Of a stretch of 64,000 bases of DNA, positions 1-13,400 are shown piece after piece; the first letter of the stretch is position 1; each line of letters starts with the position of its first letter. Origin of the DNA: Opeltia flavorubescens (lineage: Eukaryota > Ascomycota > Lecanoromycetes > Teloschistales > Teloschistaceae); the NCBI GenBank assembly GCA_000442125.1, contig KE546974.1, forward strand, positions 1 through 64,000, read 5' to 3'. Under the pieces are notes generated by a model, which saw only the letters and a program-made list of their open reading frames with translations, searched no databases and was not told the DNA's origin. Made by a program: the position numbers and the translations under genes.

Positions 1-22
1 CCCTAACCCTAACCCTAACCCC
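1..22. repeat. Telomere repeat (CCCTAA)n, chromosome end
   Basis: Three perfect CCCTAA units (1-18) followed by CCCC. This is the C-rich strand of the TTAGGG telomere repeat used by most filamentous fungi, in the orientation expected at a left chromosome end. Only three units remain, so the assembly probably stops inside the telomere. CCCTAA contains no CpA or TpG, so RIP cannot erode it. Confidence 0.95.
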
Positions 23-29
23 AAAAAAT

Positions 30-1350
30 CGGTATAGAAATTTCGATTATATATAAGAGAAGCTAGTAAAGGATTTTTTACTCGCGAGGCCTAATTATTA
101 ATTTATATCGAAGTAAATAGATTTAAAAAACCGGAGAGGATATACCCGGTTTATATTTAAAACCGGGAATAATTCGGGGTAATAGAAATTATAAAATAAA
201 TTATAATATTATTTATAATATTAAATTCCTCGCTTTTAATTTTAAATTAGGGAAAATTGGAAAATAAAATTATAATCGTTTAATTTAAACTTACAGATAA
301 TTATTATAAAAGAAAAAAAATTATAACGGGTATAAAAGACTTTTTAAATATTTAAAATATATTTATAAAAGTTAATATATCGTTTAATAATTAAATTATT
401 TTTAGCGAATATTATTAGTTAATAATATAGTAAAGCGGTATAAAAAAAAAATAGATATTAATTTAATATTATTAGATAATAATAATAAAATTATTTATAA
501 TTATTTTAATAGAAGATTAAAAGTAAATAAAAAAATCGAATAGGTTTCAAATTCTAAAAATTAAATAAAATTATATTATTCTATTTTAAAATTATAATAT
601 TAAATATTTAAATATTTTAAACTAATATATCTTTTAATAATATTAATACTAGCGGCTATAATATATCCGGAATATCTTTTATAGAAGTAATAGTAGCCGG
701 GTTGAATATATTAGAATTATACTATATTTTATAATATATAATATAATTTATATAATAGATTTACTTTTATTTAATATCGAACTAGTAATATTTCTCGGGA
801 TTAATAAAGATTCCTTTTTTTTAATAAAATATAGAAGGTAAAGGAAAAAGAATAGAATAAAAGTAATAAATAAAAAGGAAATAGTAAAATAAAAAAAAAA
901 ACGGGTTGGAATATAGAATAGGAAAAAATTAAAAAAAAAAAATATTAATAAATAATATTTTTTCTTTTAATTAAATTAATAGAAATTACTTTAGTATAAT
1001 TAAATTAATAATAAATATTATAATAAATTATACTAATATTTTTAATAATATATAATTAGTTTACCTGCTTTTAATAATATTAATTATTTATAATTCTTTA
1101 AATAAAGACGAATATTAAAATAAAATAAAATCTATAACGTATATAATTAATAAAAAATATAAATAAAATAATCGGAAATAGATTTAAATTAAAAAAAAAA
1201 ACTATCTATAAAAATTTATAACCGGAAGTTTTTTAATTAGATAAATTTTAAATATAATAGTATAATAAAAAAGTTTTAGTAATAAAAAATCGAAAACTTT
1301 TAAATTTTTATAATTATATTTTAAAATTAATAAATTCGTTTTTATAATAA
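30..1350. repeat. Subtelomeric repeat A, copy 1 (abuts telomere)
   Basis: Begins within about 10 bases of the telomere repeat and matches 17782-19102 at a constant offset of 17,752 bases at both ends, so there is no net insertion or deletion over 1.3 kb. Shared landmarks include AGCTAGTAAAGGATTTTTTA at 61-80 and AATAAATYCGTTTTTATAAT near 1329. Most differences I read are C/T or G/A, as RIP predicts. The two copies stop matching at about 1350 and 19102. Confidence 0.9.
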
Positions 1351-1534
1351 TAGCTTTTATACGGAAATAACTTTAATAATTTATTATAAAAAGCTAATAT
1401 TTATTTAATTATATATATAATAATATCGATATTATAAAAATAAAGTATATATATATTAAAAATTTTTTTTTTAAAGGCCGCGTTTTTAATATTAAAAAAA
1501 TCTATTTAATATAAAATCTAGTTCTATTTATAAA

Positions 1535-1730
1535 TAAATTAATAATTATAATAAATAATTAAAATATTAATAAAATAAATATATAAAATTAAATATATTT
1601 TTAAATAATAGTTACCTTTTAATAAATACTATATAAAGCTATATAATTTATTTAAAAAATTCGAAAAATAAAAAAAGATTTCTATTATATTAGTAGAAGA
1701 AACCGTAAATTATATAAAAAAAAAAAAAAA
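1535..1730. repeat. Short repeat C, copy 1
   Basis: Resembles 10980-11170 in the same orientation. Both contain a run reading ACTATATAAA(G/T)CTATA, then an AT stretch with TCGAAAAA, then TATTAGTAGAAGAAACCGTAAATTA or its transition-changed version. Boundaries are approximate because both copies are heavily mutated. Confidence 0.6.
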
Positions 1731-4700
1731 ATTTATAAACGCGAATATTATTAAATAATAATAATCGGTAAAAATATAAAAAAAAATTTCGTTATAAATT
1801 TAATAATATAATATATTCTAAATAATAATAATAATTAAAAATAATAAAAGAAATCGAAGTTATTTATTTTATACTCGCGAAAATATAATAGTTAAATATT
1901 TATAATTACTTCTATAATAGTATAAAATAAATTAAACCCGAAAAAAAATATAAAAATATTTAATAAAATATTAAATATATTTAATAAATAATAATTATTT
2001 ATTAAAATATTTATTTTATTATTTCGAATTATAAAAAAAAAAATTATTTTATTTTTTTAACTAATTTAAGCTATATCTTTTATAGTAGTATTTTACTCGA
2101 ACTCGCTTATATATATTATAAAATCGGTATTATTACTATCGAATAAATTATAATTTTTATTTTTATTTATAATAAATTTATTATTATTATTTTTATTTAT
2201 ATATTTATTCGTTTTTATTTTATTATTAAAATAAATATTATTTTTATTATTTGTATTATTATTATTTATAATATTCGAATATATTAAAAAAACGGATTTA
2301 AAAATTTTTTTAATTAATTTAATAAAAGTCTTTATAAATATAATTTATATAGTTTAAAAAATATTAAAAATATTATTTTTGTAAAAACAAGAATTAGAAT
2401 TAATTAAAATAATAATTAGTAAAAAAAAATTCGAAATTATTAGCTAATAATATAAAATTAATTTATAAAATAAAATATTATATTTTTTAAAGGTTATAAA
2501 AAAAATAATTTAAAATATATAATAAATATCCGATTAATATATATTTTTAAAAGGAATAATAAATTAATATTTTTTATAAAATTTATATTTTATAAATAAA
2601 ATATTTTTAGCGCTATATTTTTAATAGAAGTCTATTAATTTTAAAAAAAATATTATTTAAAAAAATAGATATAAAATATTAATATTTAAATATTAATATA
2701 TTAATTAATATATTTTATATAATTGTTTTTTTCGGCTTTTAAATAAATAGTATAATATTCCGCGATAAAAATTTTAAAAATTATAATCTAAATTTATATA
2801 GCTATAATAGGAATATATTTATTTATAATAAAGGCTATATAATATTAATTATAGAAATAATTTATATTTAAAATATATATATAGACCTATTTTATTTATT
2901 TAATATAAAAAATATAATTATAATATTAAATAACTAATTATATATTAATAAAATTTTTAATAAAAAGTATATTATAAATATATTTTTATATATTAATTAT
3001 AGTTTTTAGAATCTATAAACTAGTTAATATAATTTATATTAAATTATTAGAATTATTAAATCGATTAAAAGCGGTTTTTTTATTTATTTATTTATACGCG
3101 GATTAAATTATTAGAATATTAAAATTAAAAAATTCTAAAAAAACTTTAATTAATTATTAGGTTATTAGCTATTTATAAAAAATTAAAAATTTTCTACTAT
3201 TTTTTATATAAATATTATAAACGATTTTAATAATTATTTAGAATTTAATAAAATAATTAATAATATATTTAATTATCGAAAATCGATTTTATAGTTATTA
3301 GCTTTAAAAATTTCTATAATAAAATAATAATAAAAAAAAAAAACGGATATTATTAGATAATAACTTCCGTTAAGGGTACCTAGAAAAAAAAAATTTAGAA
3401 AAAAAAAGTTTTATTATATAAATAGAAAGTTTTTTATCTAATCGGGTTTATATAAAAAAATAAAAAGTTTTAAAATTTTAATTAAAATAATTATATTATT
3501 TATTTATATATTTTATTAAATTATTTTAATAAATTTTATAAATATTTAAACCCGAATATATATTATTATATATAAAATATTAATAGATTTTAATATTATA
3601 TTATATTTTACTAATTTTATTTTTTTTTTATTAAAATTTATAGCGTACTTTTAATAAATAAAAATATATTTTTTAATTTCTTTTCGATTTTATTATAATT
3701 TAATAAAAATTTATTTTATTTAAAAAATTTTTATATTTATATAAATACTAATTCTATTAATATTATTAATAACTATTATAATAATACGTTTTAAATATAT
3801 TATAAATAAAATAAAAAATAGAAATTTATAAATTTAAAAAATATTTAAAAGTTTATTATAAACGATTGGAATTAATTTAAAAAAGTTATTAAAATAAAAT
3901 AATTAGCGATATTTACCGATTTTATTAATTAATAATATTTATTCGATTATTTTAATTTTAACCGTTTTATACTTTTTTAAAATTTTATATTTATAATTTA
4001 CCGCGGTTTTTTTTTAATAAATTATATTAAAGGCGTTTTAAAAATTTATATTTTTATTTATTATAGATATCGCGGTAAATTAAATTATTTTCGATATTTT
4101 AAATTATAGTAAAGCTTTATAAATTTATATTAAAATAGACCGGAGACGTTAAATTTTATCCGCTACCTTATTATATATATTAATAGTAGTATTTATATAA
4201 TATTTATTTAATAAATATTTATAAACGTTTAAATATTTTAAAATAATAATAATAATAGTTTATTTTAAAAGTACTCGGTTTAATATTATCGAAATTATTT
4301 TCCTTATTATTTATTAGATTAAAATTTTCCCCGTTTTATTTAATATTTTTACCGCTATATATATCGATTTAAATAACTATAAAATATATATTCTAGATAT
4401 TATAAATATTTAAAATAATAATAAAATATATTTCGAATTTATTTAATAGCGATTTTAAATAGTAAAAAAAATAAATAATATATAATTTAAAGATTTTCTA
4501 CCGGTTAGTTTTATATATAATTATATATAAATTATTATAAAAATATTATACGCGTTTTTTTAAATTTAATATTTTATTAATTTTTTATTTTTAAATATTA
4601 ATATCTACGGAAGGAAATAAAATAAAGTTCGCTTTATATTTATAAATAGTAATTCGATTAATAATAATTAAATTTTTTTTATATATATAATTATATATAA

Positions 4701-4888
4701 AATTAATAGTTTTATTTATATTTTTTTCTATTTCTACCTCTATTTTAATTTTAATTTTGGTTTTAGATTCTATAATTTTAAAAGGCGTCGCTTTAGTTTA
4801 AATAGTAAAAAAGTTTCGATTTAAAAATAGTATACCGCGTTAATAAATAATTTTAAATAACTACTAAATAAAAGAGCTATTATAAAAA

Positions 4889-5024
4889 TCGATATTATTA
4901 AATAATAACTTCTAAAATAAAATATAATAGATAAAAAAATATAATCGGATATTATTAAATAATAACTTCCGGTTAAAATAAAATATAAAAGGTAAATTAT
5001 AAAATAAATATTATTAAATAATAA
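4889..5024. repeat. Three spaced copies of a palindromic AT motif
   Basis: Copies of a motif close to CCGATATTATTAAATAATAA start at 4889, 4946 and 5005, spaced 57 and 59 bases. The core TATTATTAAATAATA is close to self-complementary. The same motif recurs singly near 3340, 6596, 6761, 6934 and 12080, reversed near 7528, and in the regular series at 22003-22330. Confidence 0.65.
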
Positions 5025-6595
5025 TATTTATTAAATCTATAGTAATAGTATAAAAAAATTTATTATTTAATTTTAACGTACTCGTTTATATCGCTATTAT
5101 AATAATTAGAAAAAAAATTAATTTAATTTTATCTAAATTAATATTATTCGCTAATAAATAGCTAGAAAATATTACTTTAATTTTTAATATTTATATAAAA
5201 AATTATATTTATTAAAAATTTAATTTAACGGGCGAGTTATAAAAAAAAATAGAATTTAAAAAATCTAAATCTAGCGTTTAATAAATTTCTATATATAAAA
5301 ACGGGACGGCGTTAATTTTATTTAAACACCCGTAATATTTTTAATATTTATTTTTTTTCTATCGCGTTAACTCGTTTATATAATTTACTATAATTTTATC
5401 CGCTAGTATTTATTATATAATATATTCTATATTCTATAACTCCTATAAAGCGGTATTTATTTATTTTTTTTTTTTTTAATTACCGTTTTTATACTTAAAA
5501 CGATATTTTAGATTTTAAAAAAATAAAAAATATAAATATACTAAAAAAGTTACGCTATAATTTCGGTTTAAATTTCGGGCGATATTATAGGCCGCAACTT
5601 TTTTTTTATAATATTTAATATATTATAATTATAAATTTTATATTTTTATTAAATTATATCGATATTTATATCGATTTTAATAGTTTTATTTTATATAAAA
5701 AGTTTTTTTTTATTTTCTAATTTTTTTAAATCTAATAATTATACTTTAAATATATATAAATTTTTAAATTTATTATTATTTAATAATAACGGCTTCGGCT
5801 ATTTAATAATATTATAATTAGTCGCTAAATCTTTATTAATAATAAAAGTAGAAAATTCGGTTAATTTATTTTAGAGTTTTTTAATTTTAATTTTTTTTTT
5901 AATATAAATCTAGTATTAATAATATTTTATAATTAAAAAAGCGTAATTTTAATTTTTAACTATATAATTATAAAGTAACTCGCGGTTTAATTTTCTAATA
6001 AAACTATTTTATATAATTTTTAAATAAATTATTATAAATTTATAGGCCTTTTAAATCTAATAAAAATATTTTTTTTTTATTTTTTTAATTATATCGATAT
6101 TCTAAAGCGTTTAATATATAAATTACTTTTTTTCGAATATTTAATATTTTTTTAAAATTTTATAAATCTTTATTAATAGCTATTTTATTTTAATATTTTT
6201 CTCCGAAATAAAAAACCTTTATTTTTATAATTAAAGTTATATTTCGAGTATTTAAAAAATATATTTTTTTTTAAATAAAATAACGAGATAATATATTAAA
6301 ATTAAATTAATATAATTATAAAAGGCTATTAAATTAAATTCGAATATAATATCTATTATATAAACGCTAAAAAGGTTATTTTAAATTATTTAAATACGCG
6401 CGCTTTCTATTATCTATTTATAATCCGTATAGCTTTTTTATTTAATTTTTTTTTTAATATAAGCTTCGAATCTATTTTATTAAATATTTTAAACCGGGCT
6501 ATTTGCTTTTTAAAAAAAGCTATTTTATTAGTCCTTTATTTTATTATAGTAAAGGATATTAGTAGCAAATAGTTTAAAAAAACGCGGTAAAAACG

Positions 6596-8350
6596 CCGAT
6601 ATTATTAAATAATAATATAGCTAGAAATATAGTATATTTATCGTAGTATATATATATAATTTAATTTAACGATTATATAATAAATTAAATAAATAATATT
6701 ATAAAAATAATAAATATATAATTAAAAAAAAATAAAATAAATTAAAAATTTATTATAAAAGCGATATTATTAAATAATAATATCGCGGTAAAAAGATTAT
6801 ATTTATTTATATTAATTTATAAAAAGCGTATTATAATTAATAATATAAAAGTTCTAAAAAGTTAATAATTACTGCGTTAAAAAAAAAAAATAATAAATTA
6901 ATTATTATTAAAACGATTAAGGCTTTTAAAAAACCGATATTATTAAATAATAATTTAATTAAAGGGATAAATTATTAATTTATTAAAAATTCGCTAATTA
7001 GCTAATAATAAATATAATATAGAAGAATTAGTTTAATAGTAAAAAGAAAAAAAAAAAGTATATAAAATATAAAAAAAAAATAGAAGATTCTAAAGCAATT
7101 ATTAATATATAAAATAATATAAAAATCGGTAAATATAAAAAGGATAGAATAAAAAAAGGAAAAAAAATTTATATACTTCTAATTTAATAGAAAATCGCGC
7201 TAGTTAACGCTATAATATATACTATTTATTTTAAAAAGATAATAAATAAAAAAAATAAAGTTTAAATAAATAATAAAAAATAAAAGCTTATTTTAATTAA
7301 TAAAAGCCGCGGTAGAATAAAATTTAAAATAAAATAAAAAAGGAAAAAAAAAAATAAATTAATATATTTTATTTAATAAAATTATTATAAAATAATATTT
7401 AAATTAAATAAAATAAGATTCGAAAATATAAAATCTATATAAAAAAAAATAAATATAAAATAAAATTTAAACGAAACAAAATAAATTAAAAGTAAAATAT
7501 TATTAAAAATAGCTAAAATATTATTTAATAATAATATCGGCGATAATTAAAATATATAAAATTATATTTTTTAAATTTAAAATTTCTTTAAATAATATCC
7601 GCTAATTATAAAATTATAATTATTTATTTATATTATAGCCTACTAATATTTAATTAACGAGTATTATAATTAAATTAAATCCGCTGATATTATTACGTAA
7701 TAATATTAATATAAATAAAAAAAATTAGATAAAAAATTATAGATTTTAATAGTTTTTATAAAATTGGTTATAGAATATTTATAATATATAAACGTTATTA
7801 CACCTAAATTTATATTTCTAAAAAGTATTTTTTATAGTTTAACCGTGGCCTAGATATAAATAAATAGGCGTTATAGTTTTTAATAATTCTCGACTACTAT
7901 ATATAAATCGACCGCGATTAATTAATAACCGCGTTTATATATATTTATATAATAATATTTATATTAAAATAATTTTAATTAATTTTTAAATTTAAATTTT
8001 TTTTTAAATTAAAGAAGATACCTATTAAATATTTATAATAAAAAGCGAACTTTAATATCTATTCTAAATAGAATAATAATAATATATATTATATATTTTA
8101 AAATATAAAAATATAATAATATTAATATAAAAGAAAAAAAAACCTAGAATAAAATAGTAAATAGAATATAATAGGAAAAAAAATATTAGAAGTATAGTTT
8201 ATTTATATTATTACTCGCCTACTAATTTTTATATATATAGAACCTCTAATAATTATAAATATTATTATTTAATAATATTTTTCTAGTTCTATTTATAGAT
8301 AATTGCTTTATTATTTCGAAATAGTTTTATTCTTTTATAATTATTTAACT
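6596..8350. repeat. Subtelomeric repeat B, copy 1
   Basis: Matches 12080-13400 in the same orientation. Anchors: CCGATATTATTAAATAATAA at 6596 against 12080; CTAATAATAAATATAATATA near 7012 against 12483; and AATTATAAATATTATTATTT near 8251 against 13292. The offset drops from 5484 to 5041, so one copy has lost or gained about 440 bases, mostly between 7.6 and 8.1 kb. Confidence 0.75.
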
Positions 8351-10082
8351 TTTTAGAAATTATTATTTAATAAAATCCTCGTTCTATTTTTTAATAATTT
8401 CTTACCTATTATCTATATAAAATCGCGCTAATAAAATATAAATAATAAAGTTTAATATAATAAAATTAATTTAATAGTTTCGTTTAACCGTAAAAAATTA
8501 AATAAAAAATAGAAATAAAAATTTTAAACTTTTAATATAGTAAAAACTTCGGGTTTTAATTATATATTTTCCCGATTTTTTTAGATTTTACGGTTAGACC
8601 GCGTAAATATATATTTATAATATCTATATAGTATTTTACCGTATAAATAGCCTAGTTAAAATATTATATAATAAATTTTTAGCTTTTAATTCTAATAGAA
8701 TCTAAATATTTAATAAAAGCTACTATATATTATTTTAATAGTATAACGTTTTAATATTATTATTAGTTTTTATATTTATTTAAAGTTCTATTTATTTTTT
8801 AAGTGGATTATAATATATTAAACCTATATAATAATTCCGTTAAAATAAAACTTTAATTTAATATATAGCCCGATAATATTATTTCTAGTTTTTTTTTATA
8901 AATTCCTAATAATCTTTATATAAATTAGGTTATAGAACTCGAGATAATTTATAATTTTACTAATATTATTATTTAAAAGTTTAAAGGGTATATATATTTA
9001 TTATTATAATTTTTAATAGCTAAATAAATAAAGAAAACTAGTAATAATTAAATTAATTAAATATATTTATATATAAATAAATTAATTATAAAGAAAAATT
9101 TATAAAAAAAAATCAAATAGTTTAATATTTAATATAATAAAACTAATTATCTAATTAAATTAGTACTACTAAATTAATAGGTTAATAGGTTTTAGTTTAA
9201 TATATATTTATAATTCGTTTAAATAATATAAAAATAAAACTATTTATAAATATATAAATTTAAATTTTATAGAAATATTAATAAATAAACTATCTAATTA
9301 TATATATAACTAGCTTATAGTTATATATTAAAATTAATTATATTTAAATATATATTATTTATATAAATTACGCTTGGAATTTATAAATAATCTATATAAT
9401 ATATTTATTATAGAAGTTTCCGGCGCTAAATAATACTTTTAATATACTATTTATTAAATTATTTAAAAAAATAAATAATAATTATAGATTTTATTATATT
9501 ATTATCTATTAATATATAATTAAATATTTAGTTATTAACGGTAGTAAAAGTTTTAAACCTCGACTTTTTTTATTTTAAAGTAGTATTATAGAAAATAAAA
9601 AAAATCTAGGTCCCGCTATATAAATATTTAATATTCTAATATTTAGCTATCGAAATATACCGACGAGCTTTATATATATAAAAATAATTTAATATAAATT
9701 ATAGATATATTATTAATAAATAGCGGTTTTACTAGCCGAGTTACTATATAATATATAAATAAAATTTTTTAATTTAATATTAGAAATCTATATTTTAATT
9801 AAAATTTTATTTTTTAAACTTATATTATTTAATAGATCTCGGAGGAATTAATAGTAGTTTTTATAGAAATTATCCGAAATATTTTATAGGTAAAAAAGTT
9901 AATTTATAAATATATACTAAAATATAAACTATAATTTTTAAATTTTATTTCTACTTTTTTAACGCTAATTATTATAAAATATCTAGAATAGCTTTTAAAT
10001 TTTACTAATTGTTTATTAATATTAATACTAAATACTAGTAATATATAATTTTTTAACGCGGTACAAATATAGTAAATATAAA

Positions 10083-10084
<2 letters not shown>

Positions 10085-10117
<33 letters not shown>
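10085..10117. repeat. Poly(T) run, 33 bases
   Basis: An uninterrupted run of 33 T. It could be the oligo(A) tail of an old non-LTR retroelement on the minus strand, or simple slippage. The exact length is likely to be unreliable in assembly. Confidence 0.9.
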
Positions 10118-10123
<6 letters not shown>

Positions 10124-10979
10124 ATTTACTGTATTCTAAATATTTTAACTCGTTTATTATACTAAAAAACTTAAAACCCGTTAAAATTATACGAAATAAT
10201 TAAAAAAAATAATATTTAAAATAAATAAAGTAGTATATATATATATTAATAATATTTTTATTAGAATAAAATATAAATATACTTTTTAATTAATTAATTT
10301 TATATTTAATAGAAGATTTTAAAAATTATTTTCTATTAAAATAGAATTTTTAAGTTTAGGCCTATTTTTCCGCTAGATATAAACCTTTAAAAATAAAAAA
10401 ATAATTTATTTTTATATTATTTTTTTATAATAATATACTCCACGAATTTATTAATATATATAACTAGATATATTATAAAATTATTAAATTAGAAAATTTT
10501 AAAATATTTTAAAAAGCTAGTAATTTATATTTATATTAGAGTTAATTCGGTTTTAAATAATCGCAGCTTCTTATTAAAAATAATAAAAGATTTATATATA
10601 TTTAAAAATAGTAGTAGCTTTTTAATAATTTATTTTTTAATAAGCTGTTTTTTATAGTATATTAATACGGCTTTTTATTTATATAATTTATTTAAAATAT
10701 AAAAAATTATTTATTCGTTAATTTATATTTTTTTAAATTTTTTAATAAATAGTTTTTATATTTACCTAAATTATTATCTAATAAAATTTATATTATTTTT
10801 TATCGCGGTTTAAAATCTACCTATTTTTATATTTAAATATTTATATTTATTAATTTATATATATAATAACGTTACTATTAAATAAATAAATATATATAAA
10901 TAAAAGTATTCCTTTTTTAAAAATTGTATACTTTAAAAGTCTATTTAAAATAAAACCTAGTTTTTATTTATAGAAAAAC

Positions 10980-11170
10980 CAATAACTATAACTAGTAGTT
11001 AAAATATAGATAAAATAAATATATAGAAATAATTATATTTTTAAATATTATTAATTTACTAAAAAATACTATATAAATCTATACGATTTTTTTTAAAAAT
11101 TTAAAAAATCGAAAAAAAAAGACTTTTAATATATTAATAGTAGAAATTGTAAATTAAATAAAAAAGAAAA
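10980..11170. repeat. Short repeat C, copy 2
   Basis: Same-orientation match to 1535-1730, with mainly transition differences. It lies between repeat copies A and B and shows that the block is an interleaved patchwork rather than one simple tandem duplication. Confidence 0.6.
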
Positions 11171-12079
11171 AATAGTTTAAAAATACGGTTATCGATTAAA
11201 TAAAGTATAATTTAAACTAGTATTTAAATAATATAATATAAAAAATATTTTAAATAAAAGTAGAATCGATAAATAATATATATAAGTATAAATTTTATAA
11301 ATTAGCGGACGTTTTTAAAATCCGAGTATTTATTAATATAATTATAACGAGGTTATTTAAATTATTAAAGTTTTTTATTATATTAAATTTTTTAATATAA
11401 TTCTAATATAATTAAATCGTTTAAAAAAAAAAGTTTAAAAATTCTAACTAACCTTATATAAGCTAATATATTAAAGGCGATTTATAGACTATTAGTATTT
11501 TATATTAGTATTTAATATAAACGAAATAAATAATCGCGGTTATTATATATAGTTTTATAGATTTACCGCCTAAATAATATAAAAGGTTAAATAAATATTA
11601 TAGAAAGTTAACCGAAGCCAGCTTTAATAAATATTATTAAATAATAAAATCGAGTTTTATAAAGATAAATAAATATAAAAAATTTTATTAAATATATTAA
11701 ACTTAATATATCGGATTCCGTTATTTTAAAATATAAAAAACTACTATAATCGTTATTTTTAAATTAATTATAAATATTTTTAATTATATTTAATAAAATA
11801 GCCGTAATTTAATTAAATTTAAAGTAAAAATAAATATATATATAATAGTAGAGCCCGGCGAGAATATAACGCGTTTCGCCTATTTTATTATTTTTATTAT
11901 CGCCGGAGGTTATTATATATAAATAAAAAACGGGAGTATTTTTTTTAATTGTTTTATTTATACTTTTAAATTCGATTAAAATATATTTCGATTAATTAAC
12001 TATTAAATTTATTTAAATAGACGATATTAAAAATAAAAATTCTAATTAATATTAAAAGTAGTATCGTTATTTTAATAAG

Positions 12080-13400
12080 CCGATTTTATTAAATAATAAT
12101 ATAATAAAAAAGGTAGTATATTTATTATAGCGTATATATAAAGTTTAATTTAATATTAGTATAATAAACTAAATAAATAATATAATAATAATAACAAATA
12201 TATTTTTTAATAAATTTAATAAAAATAAAAAGTTTTTATTAATATAATATTATTAAATAATAATATTATAATTAAAAGGTAGCTATTTACTTAAATTATT
12301 TAAAAGATATAAAGTATTATTAATAATATCAAAATTTATAAAATTAATAGCTAATACGCTATAATAATAAAATAATCAATCGGATATAATTAAAATAAAG
12401 GAGATTTTTAAAAGGCCGATAAAATTAAATATTAAATTATTAAAAAATTTAAATATTAAATTATTATAAATTTATAAACCAGTTAATAATAAATATAATA
12501 TATAATAGAATTGGATTAGTAATATAAAAAAAGGAAAAAAAAAGTATATAAAATATATAAAAAAAACGGAAAATTTCGATATAAATATTAATATACGAGT
12601 AGATATAAGAATCGGTAAATATAAAAAAAAAAAAGTAGAAATAAAAAAAAAATTTATATATTTTCGAATTAATAGATAATCGCGCTAACGGATATTATAA
12701 TATATAATATTTATTTAAAAAAGATAATAAATAGAAAAAATAAAATTTAAACGAGTAATAAATAAATTAAAGAAAAATATTTACTTTAATTAATAAATAT
12801 TATAATAGAATAAAAGTTAAAATAAAATTAAAATTAAAAAAATAAAAAAAATTAATATATTTTATTTAAAATAAAATTTAAATAAAATAATATTAGAATT
12901 AAATTAAATAAAATTAAAAATAATAAAATTCGCGATTTTAAAAAATAATTATTAAATAAAATATTATTATAAATAACTATAAAGTTATTTAATAATAATA
13001 TTGATAATTATTAAATATAATAGTATATACGCTAAAATAACCTAAATTAATCTTTAAACCTAATTTTTATCTAAAATTTTTAAATATAATTATTAATTGT
13101 AAAAAATTAAAAATAAATTTTAATATATATTTTAATATTTTAATATATAGAGATATAATAACGTTAGTATAAAAAGAAAAAATTAGTAAAATAAAATAGT
13201 AGATAGAATAAAAAAGATAAAATAAAAGAAATAATTTATTTATATTATTATTTATTTATAAATTTTACCTTTTATAAATAAAACCTTTAATAACTATAAA
13301 TATTATTAATTAATAATATCTTTTAGGTTTTATTTATAAATAATTACTTTACTTTTTTAAAAAAATTTTACTTTTTAAAAATTACGCTTTTTTATAATAT
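12080..13400. repeat. Subtelomeric repeat B, copy 2
   Basis: Second copy of the block at 6596-8350, about 440 bases shorter. Sequence landmarks are in the same order and orientation. Confidence 0.75.
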
